This document shows positions 1-5,816 of a DNA stretch of 64,000 nt, piece by piece. A program made the position numbers and the translations under genes. A model generated the notes under the pieces. That model searched no databases. It was not told the origin of the DNA and worked only from the letters and a program-made list of their open reading frames with translations. How positions within the stretch are numbered: the first letter of the stretch is position 1; each line of letters opens with the position of its first letter. Origin of the DNA: Clostridia bacterium (GTDB taxonomy: Bacteria; Bacillota; Clostridia; Oscillospirales; RGIG7773); assembly GCA_017554835.1 (NCBI GenBank), contig JAFZHO010000039.1, positions 5,044 through 69,043 of the forward strand, in the 5' to 3' direction.

Positions 1-263
1 GACATCCAGACAGCGTTGGGGTAAATCGGGGGCATACCAAAAGCCACCGACCTTAAAAAAGGTAGTATAAGCCCTACGGCAAAGCCATATTTCCATCCGC
101 AAATAATTCCGCAAAGCATAACGGGAAAGTGCATGGGAAGAAGCGTATCTCCTATTTCTTTGATTTGCCCCGTTAATAAGGGCAAAACCATTCCAAGAGA
201 AAGAAATAACGCAGAAAAAACAATTTTATGAATATTTGATTTACATAAGGAATTCTTTTTCAT
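1..263 (-). CDS. ECF transporter S component, substrate unknown (3' part outside window)
   Basis: Open frame from an ATG at 263 reading leftward through the window edge; 87 codons are visible. The protein begins MKKNSLCKSNIHKIVFSALF and has at least two hydrophobic segments, with the run GDTLLPMHFPVMLCG followed by GWKYGFAVGLILPFLRS. I know this pattern from S-components of energy-coupling-factor transporters (ECF_trnsprt-type family), which bind a vitamin-like substrate in the membrane and borrow a shared ATPase module. The substrate cannot be told from this fragment. It is divergent from pduL. No Shine-Dalgarno site is obvious upstream of the ATG, so the start is moderately sure. Confidence 0.7.
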   Translation of the reverse strand, partial: MKKNSLCKSNIHKIVFSALFLSLGMVLPLLTGQIKEIGDTLLPMHFPVMLCGIICGWKYGFAVGLILPFLRSVAFGMPPIYPNAVWM

Positions 264-311
264 TATATCACCATCGATATTATATCATTTTTGAAAAATA
301 ATTTCAAACAC

Positions 312-340
312 TTGAAATATTTATAAAAAAGTTATAAAAT
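312..340 (+). promoter_or_regulatory. sigma-A type promoter of pduL
   Basis: TTGAAA at 312-317 and TAAAAT at 335-340, separated by 17 bases, about 35 bases before the pduL start. An AAGGAGA ribosome site at 361-367 serves the gene. Confidence 0.55.
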
Positions 341-375
341 ATAAGGGAAAAGAAAATAAAAAGGAGATAATAAAA

Positions 376-945
376 ATGTCAAAAGTTATTATTGAAACAT
401 CTGCAAAACACGTTCACCTTTCTGAAAAAGACTTAGCAGTTCTATTCGGAGAAGGCGCAAAACTAACAGAAAAAAGACCTCTTTCTCAGCCGGGTCAGTA
501 TCTTTGCGAAGAAAGAGTTATCCTTAGAGGAGAAAAAGGCGAACTTAAAAACGTTGCTATTTTAGGTCCTACTCGTCCTGATACTCAGGTTGAGGTATCT
601 TTCACCGATGCAAGAGCACTTGGAGTAGTTCCTCCTGTTCGTGAGTCAGGCGACGTTGCAGGTAGCGCAAAATGCACTATCGTTGGTCCTTGCGGCGAGG
701 TTGAAATTCCTTATGGAGTTATCGTTGCAAAAAGACACGTGCATATCACTCCTGAAGACGCAGAAAAATTCGGCGTTAAAGATAAAGAAATCGTTACCGT
801 AAAAACCCAGGGTGACAGAGGAATTTCTTTTGATAATACCGTTGTTCGCGTTTCTGAAAAATTCCAGACAAGAATGCATATCGACTACGATGAAGCAAAT
901 GCAGCAGGAATTTCAGGCGAAGTAGAAGGCGAAATTATAAAATAA
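376..945 (+). CDS. pduL: PduL-type phosphate acyltransferase (phosphotransacetylase)
   Basis: 189 residues, matching the size of the PTAC (PduL) family, which interconverts acyl-CoA and acyl-phosphate with zinc-bound histidines and is unrelated to Pta. Two repeats of the family's metal-binding signature are visible: SAKHVHLS near residue 9 and AKRHVHIT near residue 118. The N-terminus has no obvious encapsulation peptide extension and no pdu/eut microcompartment genes lie nearby, so the protein most likely works as a free phosphotransacetylase in acetate or propionate formation with an acetate kinase encoded elsewhere (inference). The gene stands alone, with its own promoter and terminator. 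Confidence 0.88.
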   Translation: MSKVIIETSAKHVHLSEKDLAVLFGEGAKLTEKRPLSQPGQYLCEERVILRGEKGELKNVAILGPTRPDTQVEVSFTDARALGVVPPVRESGDVAGSAKCTIVGPCGEVEIPYGVIVAKRHVHITPEDAEKFGVKDKEIVTVKTQGDRGISFDNTVVRVSEKFQTRMHIDYDEANAAGISGEVEGEIIK

Positions 946-960
946 GTTTTCTATAAAAAT

Positions 961-991
961 AATCGGAGTAAGAAATTACGCCGATTTTTTT
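961..991 (+). terminator. intrinsic terminator after pduL
   Basis: Inverted repeat AATCGG(A)GTAA / TTAC(G)CCGATT around a GAAA loop, with one mismatch, followed by seven T. It overlaps the last codons of the convergent MATE gene. Confidence 0.75.
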
Positions 992-2313
992 ATTTTCAGA
1001 TTAATCGTTAATAAAATCGCCAAAATCCCACTTGCCGTGCAAGAGAAAAGAGGAGTCAGCCATACCCCGTTTAACTGCCATATAGGAGATAAGATAAAAA
1101 GAAACGCTATGGGGAAAAATAAGGTGCCGAAAAAGGAAATGACCAAAGATCTTGCAGGTCTTTCAATAGAGGTAAAGAACGAAGAAAAGCACATATCCAC
1201 CCACCCCGTAAGATAAGAAAGGGAGAAAAACTTCATCCCGATAATACTGATTTTTAAAAGCTCCGTATCCTCAGGTTTTATAAAAAATGGAGCAACGTAT
1301 CTTCCCAAAAAGAGCATAAAAAGCATCGCCGCCGCAGATAATATAATGGCGCTGATAATAACCCGATTAAAAAGCTGACGGACTTTTTTTAAAAGATTTG
1401 CTCCATAGCAGTAGCTTATTGCGGGAGAAATAGCATCACACATTCCAAAGCAGAGCATTCCTATAATACTATCAACATACATAATAACGGAAAAAGCGGC
1501 AACTGCTGTTGTTCCACCGTATTCAAGGAGAAAAAAGTTATAGGCAACAGACATAACGGACATAGAAATATTGCTGAAAAATTCGCTTGACCCGTTTGCG
1601 AGGATTTTGAGAAAATCTTTCAAGGGTATAATTTCCTTTATATAATAAACGTCCATTTTCTTTTTTCGGAAAAGAAAAAGAGTGAAAAGGGAACCGATTG
1701 CCATGGAGAAGCAACTGGTAAAGGCGGCAGCCCATATTCCCTGACCAAGAAAAGCAATAAGAATAACGTCCATTGCTATATTAAATAGCTGAGTAAAAAT
1801 ACTTATCCACATACTGATTTTTTCTCTTCCGCAAACACGAAGGTAGTTATCGGTAGCAAAGAAAATTAGCATAAGAGGAGAAAAAACAGCGTAAACACGA
1901 AGGTATATAGCTCCGTATTTAATAGAAAGTTCTGATGCACCGGGGCCGAGAAAACGAATAAAATCTTCTGCAAAAACATAACCGAAAATTCCGATTATTA
2001 TAGAGAGAATAAAAATAAATTTAAGAGAGGAAGAAAAAACTTTCGAAGCTTCCTCTCTTTTTTTCTCGCCGAGAAGAATAGAGATTCTCACGGATGCTCC
2101 CGTTGCAATCATATTGGAAAAAGCAAAAACCATCATAATCACAGGCATAATGAGGTTAATGGCGGCAAGACCGTCCTCACCAATAAATCTACCCACGAAA
2201 AGACCGTCTGCAATCTGATATAATGCGCCGAATACCATGGTTATCATTGACGGAATCGCAAGACGGAAAAACAATCTGGTTGATGGCAGCTTTTCAAAAA
2301 TTTCTGAATCCAT
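976..2313 (-). CDS. mepA: MATE-family multidrug efflux protein (MepA-like)
   Basis: 445 residues from ATG at 2313, the usual MATE length, with about twelve hydrophobic segments and the N-terminal LAIPSMITMVFGALYQIADG block characteristic of the NorM/MepA branch. These proteins export cationic drugs or small toxic cations in exchange for H+ or Na+. The start is fixed by a GGAGGT site six bases upstream; the frame stays open upstream to 2472, but that stretch is the leader RNA described separately. The leader ends in an intrinsic terminator, so expression is probably controlled by premature termination. The symbol is based on the family and the leader; the substrate is inferred. Confidence 0.85.
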   Translation of the reverse strand: MDSEIFEKLPSTRLFFRLAIPSMITMVFGALYQIADGLFVGRFIGEDGLAAINLIMPVIMMVFAFSNMIATGASVRISILLGEKKREEASKVFSSSLKFIFILSIIIGIFGYVFAEDFIRFLGPGASELSIKYGAIYLRVYAVFSPLMLIFFATDNYLRVCGREKISMWISIFTQLFNIAMDVILIAFLGQGIWAAAFTSCFSMAIGSLFTLFLFRKKKMDVYYIKEIIPLKDFLKILANGSSEFFSNISMSVMSVAYNFFLLEYGGTTAVAAFSVIMYVDSIIGMLCFGMCDAISPAISYCYGANLLKKVRQLFNRVIISAIILSAAAMLFMLFLGRYVAPFFIKPEDTELLKISIIGMKFFSLSYLTGWVDMCFSSFFTSIERPARSLVISFFGTLFFPIAFLFILSPIWQLNGVWLTPLFSCTASGILAILLTINLKIKKSA

Positions 2314-2370
2314 TTTGACCTCCATAAGGTGACAAGACCATCTTTTCACACAATTTATTCTCGCAAGGCT

Positions 2371-2415
2371 AAAAAAAGAGCTACGGCTACTACGTTTTTT
2401 GTAATAACCGAGCTC
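2371..2415 (-). terminator. attenuator terminator in the MATE leader
   Basis: Read on the minus strand: GAGCTCGGTTATTAC, a short A-rich loop, then GTAGTAGCCG(T)AGCTC and seven T. The 15-bp stem uses two G-U pairs and a one-base bulge. It sits 58 bases before the MATE start, inside the transcript, so it can only work as a conditional terminator. A competing hairpin CGAG-TGAG-CTCG at 2409-2420 would take up the 5' arm of the stem. Confidence 0.8.
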
Positions 2416-2431
2416 ACTCGATATCTTATCT

Positions 2432-2490
2432 GACAGGCGGCCTGCAAGCAAAACGCTTACTATCCCCTGCACTACGGTGCACTGTCCTCC
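2432..2490 (-). ncRNA. riboswitch-like aptamer upstream of the MATE gene, candidate guanidine-IV (mepA motif)
   Basis: On the minus strand the leader folds into an outer GGACAG...CTGTC pairing that encloses two hairpins, TGCA-CCGTAG-TGCA and GTAAGC-GTTTT-GCTTGC, joined by a purine-rich GGGGATA linker. It lies directly after a perfect promoter and before the attenuator terminator. In Clostridia the mepA motif (guanidine-IV riboswitch) is known to precede MATE genes and to act by antitermination on binding guanidine. Position, gene and expression platform agree; I could not check the consensus base by base, so the class assignment is tentative. Confidence 0.6.
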
Positions 2491-2500
2491 GATGGTTTAT

Positions 2501-2528
2501 ATTATACGCTATAATATAAATTTGTCAA
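2501..2528 (-). promoter_or_regulatory. strong promoter of the MATE leader
   Basis: Minus strand TTGACA (2523-2528) and TATAAT (2501-2506), both perfect, 16 bases apart. The promoter lies across the last codons of bioY, so the leader starts right after that gene. Confidence 0.85.
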
Positions 2529-3039
2529 GTCTTTTCAAAAGTATAAGAGAAGCAAAAATCTTGATAAAATCCCCGATTATAAAGGGTAAAACCGAAGAAG
2601 TAAAAGCAAATAGAAGAGGGATTTTTCCAATATTCATATACCAAAGAGCGCCGAAAATATAGCAGATTAAAAGCCCTGAACCCATTCCCAAAAAATTATA
2701 AAAAGGTCGGTTTTTGAATTTTCGGGAAAAGACCCCCGTAATAAAAGCCACGAAAATATACCCTATAATAAATCCGCCCGTAGGTCCGAATAAAACGGAA
2801 GGCCCCGCCATAAATCCGGCAAAAACGGGAATCCCCAAAAAACCAAGAAGAATATATATTATAACGCAAATCGAGCCCAAAACCTCACCGAGAAATCCCC
2901 CCGCGAGAAAAACTCCCAAAAGGGCAAGATTAAAAGGAATTGAAGAAAAAGGGGTAACGAAACTTATCTGCGCGCAGACAGCGATGACTGCCACAAAAAA
3001 AGAACATATACAAATTTTATATAATCGTTTATTTTTCAT
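2509..3039 (-). CDS. bioY: BioY biotin transporter (ECF S component)
   Basis: 176 residues with six hydrophobic segments. The family blocks FSSIPFNLALLGVFLAGGFLG, LGFLGIPVFAGF and GPTGGFIIGYIF are present; BioY binds biotin in the membrane and works alone or with an ECF module. The ATG at 3039 is preferred over an upstream TTG at 3087 because it gives the normal family start and overlaps the previous gene by 11 bases, which suggests translational coupling. No strong ribosome site precedes it. No biotin-synthesis genes are nearby. Last gene of the ttcA operon. Confidence 0.9.
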   Translation of the reverse strand: MKNKRLYKICICSFFVAVIAVCAQISFVTPFSSIPFNLALLGVFLAGGFLGEVLGSICVIIYILLGFLGIPVFAGFMAGPSVLFGPTGGFIIGYIFVAFITGVFSRKFKNRPFYNFLGMGSGLLICYIFGALWYMNIGKIPLLFAFTSSVLPFIIGDFIKIFASLILLKRLDKFIL

Positions 3040-3772
3040 TTGGAATTTCTGCTTTTTGGTATAAAAAAGCGTTTCCTTTCTTTCCAATTCGTATAATTAC
3101 CCCTAAATAATACAAAATGTTTATAGAACATTGGGCAATTTTCTGAGAAAGCTTGAATTTCTTTTTAAAATCGGCGGTGGTAAAAACCCCGTCAATATCT
3201 TTCAGAAGAGAAAGATATTGGGCTAGGTTTTCAAGAGGGATTTCCTCTATTATATTAATAGGAAGTTTTTTTAGTTTTTTGCCACCCTTTTTTCTGTCCT
3301 CGCTATAACCGTCTAAAAGTCGGTATTCCTCAGTATCCAGAAGAATGACCCGAAAAGAGAGGTTGGGGTTTTTTAAAAAGGGTTTGATTTTATATAACTG
3401 AGGAAAAATGAAAAAAGCGTTGCCCTTCTGAGGAGAGATACGCCCTTTTTTAACCTCGGCAGTTTCGGGGTCTATCCAGCAGATGCGATTGGTTTTTGAA
3501 ACGGGATAGATTATGGTTACTTTATTTTCTTTTAGAAAATATTCAAGCTTTTTTCGTATAACGTTAAAATTTCCCGTCTGAATTTCAAAAATCTCACCGT
3601 CAACAACCGCATCGGCGAAAAAACTTCCGATTTTAATTTCCTGATTATTTATATCGGGGGAGATATAGTTTTTCAAGATGGCGTGGAGTGGCTTTTCCAT
3701 AAGCCGACCGATAACGTCCTTTTCTCTTTCGTCCTGCTCCCACTGAGAAAAGGCGCGAAGAAATTTATCCAT
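3029..3772 (-). CDS. uncharacterised protein with a PD-(D/E)XK-like core and a C-terminal winged helix
   Basis: 247 residues from ATG at 3772, overlapping the ttcA stop by eight bases. I do not recognise a named family. The first 90 residues show a nuclease-like arrangement: an early acidic helix with E26, then a strand with D54 (FFAD), a strand with E63 and Q65 (GEIFEIQTG), and a helix followed by VTIIYP. This resembles the E-D-ExQ form of the restriction-endonuclease fold, seen by eye only. Residues about 195-245 look like a winged helix (TTADFKKKFKLS...LYYLGVI). Its tight place between ttcA and bioY suggests co-expression, not a shared pathway. The frame could start further upstream within ttcA, which is unlikely. 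Confidence 0.55.
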   Translation of the reverse strand: MDKFLRAFSQWEQDEREKDVIGRLMEKPLHAILKNYISPDINNQEIKIGSFFADAVVDGEIFEIQTGNFNVIRKKLEYFLKENKVTIIYPVSKTNRICWIDPETAEVKKGRISPQKGNAFFIFPQLYKIKPFLKNPNLSFRVILLDTEEYRLLDGYSEDRKKGGKKLKKLPINIIEEIPLENLAQYLSLLKDIDGVFTTADFKKKFKLSQKIAQCSINILYYLGVIIRIGKKGNAFLYQKAEIPNEK

Positions 3773-4493
3773 TTTTCTTGCCCCAGTCGTCAATATCGGC
3801 TCTTTCAAGAGCGCCGAAAATCTGCATCCGAAGATTTTTATAGTCTTTTTCAAGAGTTTTCAAAAGGGTTTTGATTTCTTCTCTCTTTGTTGTTTTATCG
3901 GCGGGACAAGCGCTTTGAACCACCTGGATATCTCTTCTTCTGATAAATCCTTTTATATCACGCTCGTTGGCGTAAATAAGAGGCCTTATAACCGTTAAAT
4001 CCTTTCGGGAAAGATAAGTAACAGGTTTAAAACAACCGATTCTGCCCTCGTAAAATAGGTTCATAACGAAGGTCTCAACCACGTCGTCAAAGTTATGGCC
4101 CAGAGCAAGTTTATTGGCGCCAAGTTCCTTGCAGGCATCGTGAAGAGCGCCCCGGCGCATTTTGGCGCAAAGAGAGCAGGGGTTGGTCTCTTTTCTTTCC
4201 TCGAAAATGATTTCGGCAATCTGGGTTTTTTTGATTATATATTGAACGTTAAGTTCCTCGCAAAGCTTTTTAACGCTATCAAAAGCGTGAGGGTCCTGGT
4301 CTTTGAAACCGTTATCAATTGTAACGGCGATGACCTCGTATTTTTTGGGATAGAAAATCCGCATATGAGAGAGGGCAGATAAAATGGCAAGAGAGTCTTT
4401 TCCCCCCGAAACGCCAACAACGATTCGGTCTCCCTCGGAAATCATATTATAGTTTTCGATTGCTCTGCGGGTAAAGGATAACATTCTTTGCAT
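3765..4493 (-). CDS. ttcA: TtcA/TilS-family tRNA thiolation ATPase
   Basis: 242 residues. The PP-loop SGGKDS at 29-34 activates a tRNA base with ATP, and the CSLC pair (C106, C109) plus a later cysteine in QSACPAD (about 205) are the cysteines that in TtcA hold an iron-sulfur cluster. Other family blocks are LGHNFDDVVETF and RPLIYANERDI. TtcA makes 2-thiocytidine at position 32 of tRNA; related small Firmicute proteins may differ in target, so the exact base is inferred. A GGGAGA site lies about 12 bases before the ATG, with a second in-frame ATG at 4484. Confidence 0.78.
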   Translation of the reverse strand: MQRMLSFTRRAIENYNMISEGDRIVVGVSGGKDSLAILSALSHMRIFYPKKYEVIAVTIDNGFKDQDPHAFDSVKKLCEELNVQYIIKKTQIAEIIFEERKETNPCSLCAKMRRGALHDACKELGANKLALGHNFDDVVETFVMNLFYEGRIGCFKPVTYLSRKDLTVIRPLIYANERDIKGFIRRRDIQVVQSACPADKTTKREEIKTLLKTLEKDYKNLRMQIFGALERADIDDWGKKNG

Positions 4494-4528
4494 ATTCTAT
4501 ATTTCTCCCATAAAAAGTCTTTTTATAT

Positions 4529-4557
4529 ATAATAACTTTTTTTAATAAATAAATCAA
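4529..4557 (-). promoter_or_regulatory. promoter of the ttcA operon
   Basis: Minus strand TTGATT (4552-4557) and TATTAT (4529-4534), 17 bases apart, 36 bases before the ttcA start. Confidence 0.6.
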
Positions 4558-4651
4558 CCATAAATTGAAAGTTAGTATTCGGGAGTAAATGAGAGAAAAA
4601 CGGCGAAAATGAGAGCAATTTAAGAACAGTTTAATTTTTTCAAAAAAAGTG

Positions 4652-4680
4652 TTGACAAAGGGGAAAAAGTATATTATAAT
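4652..4680 (+). promoter_or_regulatory. strong promoter of rplM-rpsI
   Basis: Perfect TTGACA (4652-4657) and TATAAT (4675-4680) with a 17-base spacer. The ~65-nt leader that follows holds a small CCTG...CAGG hairpin at about 4691-4705, which could be an L13-type ribosomal leader; this is only a positional guess. Confidence 0.85.
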
Positions 4681-4753
4681 CTAATTCGCACCTGTGAAAA
4701 GCAGGGATAATTATGTTTAAAATTATGTTTAAATAAACGAAGGAGGACTACCA

Positions 4754-5185
4754 ATGTCAACTTACATGGCTAAAAAAGAAACCATTAATAGAAAATGGTA
4801 TATCATTGATGCAGCCGGAAAACCTCTTGGTAGAGTTGCTACTCAGGTTGCAACTATTTTAAGAGGTAAACATACTCCAGAATTTACTCCAAACGTAGAT
4901 TGCGGAGATAATGTTATCGTTATCAACTGCGCAAAAGTTGTGCTTACCGGAAACAAACTTGAGGATAAATATTATTATCGTCATACTGGCTATATCGGCG
5001 GCCTTAAATCCGTTAAGTATAAAACCCTTATGGCAAACAAACCCGAAATGGCTATGATGCTTGCTGTTAAAGGCATGCTTCCAAAGAACTCCATCGGACG
5101 TTCAAGCCTAACCAGACTTCGCGTTTATAGAGATGACCAGCACGAGCAGGCAGCTCAGAAACCAGAAGTTTGGAATATTGACTAA
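4754..5185 (+). CDS. rplM: 50S ribosomal protein L13
   Basis: 143 residues, full length. L13 is an early-assembly protein of the large subunit and in several bacteria represses its own operon. Family blocks seen: RKWYIIDAAGKPLGRVATQV near the N-terminus, NCDGDN-like region VDCGDNVIVINC, and the C-terminal LRVYRDDQHEQAAQKPE. AGGAGG at 4741-4746 sits seven bases before the ATG. It is followed by rpsI after 15 bases. In most Firmicutes this pair follows truA downstream of rplQ; here it is 46 kb away from rplQ. Confidence 0.98.
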   Translation: MSTYMAKKETINRKWYIIDAAGKPLGRVATQVATILRGKHTPEFTPNVDCGDNVIVINCAKVVLTGNKLEDKYYYRHTGYIGGLKSVKYKTLMANKPEMAMMLAVKGMLPKNSIGRSSLTRLRVYRDDQHEQAAQKPEVWNID

Positions 5186-5200
5186 TAGGAGGTTTTAACT

Positions 5201-5599
5201 ATGTACGAGAATAAAGGTTATTTCTACGGTACAGGCAGAAGAAAATCTTCTGTTGCAAGAGTTAGACTTTTGCCAGGAACCGGTAAAATCACTATCAATA
5301 AAAGAGATATCGACGAATATTTCGGTCTTGAGACTCTAAAAGTTATCACCAGACAGCCCCTAGTTCTAACAGGAACAGAAGGCAAATATGACGTAATCGT
5401 AAAAACTGTTGGTGGTGGCGTATCAGGTCAGGCAGGCGCAATCCGTCACGGAATCGCAAGAGCACTTTTAGTTGCAGATGCAAACTTCCGTCCAGCTTTG
5501 AAAAAAGCAGGATTCCTAACTCGTGACCCAAGAATGAAAGAACGTAAGAAATACGGTCTTAAAGCTGCTCGTCGCGCTCCACAGTTCTCAAAGAGATAA
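5201..5599 (+). CDS. rpsI: 30S ribosomal protein S9
   Basis: 132 residues. Small-subunit protein whose C-terminal tail reaches the P-site tRNA. The [14 protein letters not shown] start, [13 protein letters not shown], and the basic tail ending QFSKR are the family's. Second gene of the rplM-rpsI operon, with AGGAGG just after the rplM stop; the operon ends at the terminator 21 bases downstream. Confidence 0.98.
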   Translation: MYENKGYFYGTGRRKSSVARVRLLPGTGKITINKRDIDEYFGLETLKVITRQPLVLTGTEGKYDVIVKTVGGGVSGQAGAIRHGIARALLVADANFRPALKKAGFLTRDPRMKERKKYGLKAARRAPQFSKR

Positions 5600-5620
5600 T
5601 TATTTTATCAGAGAAAATTT

Positions 5621-5652
5621 CAGCACTCACTTTTTGTGGGTGCTGTTTTTTT
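5621..5652 (+). terminator. terminator of rplM-rpsI
   Basis: CAGCACTCAC-TTTTT-GTGGGTGCTG stem (one G-U pair) followed by seven T. Confidence 0.9.
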
Positions 5653-5738
5653 ATAGCGAAAACTACCCTGATTAAGTGCGAGATGCTTTTCATTTGTGAA
5701 TAAAGCACATATTTTTATATTAATATTATAAAAACATA

Positions 5739-5767
5739 TTGATTTTTTCCATATTTGCAGATATAAT
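5739..5767 (+). promoter_or_regulatory. promoter of the SLH-protein gene
   Basis: TTGATT (5739-5744) and TATAAT (5762-5767), 17 bases apart, 49 bases before the chosen start. The upstream 85 bases are AT-rich with a weak TGCTTT/AAAGCA hairpin and nothing else I can support. Confidence 0.75.
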
Positions 5768-5816
5768 CATTATATACACTTTAACTAAATGAAACATTAA
5801 AAGGAAGGTGTCCAAA

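Noticed and set aside
2314..2472. N-terminal extension of the MATE protein by 53 residues
   Set aside because: The stretch is the leader RNA with aptamer and terminator, and a good ribosome site fixes the start at 2313.
2371..2490. T-box or TPP/SAM/lysine class for the MATE leader
   Set aside because: The T-box TGGNACCGCG block and the conserved cores of those riboswitches are absent.
4681..4753. rplM leader as a regulated L13 element
   Set aside because: Only one four-base-pair hairpin is visible, too little to claim as a feature of its own.
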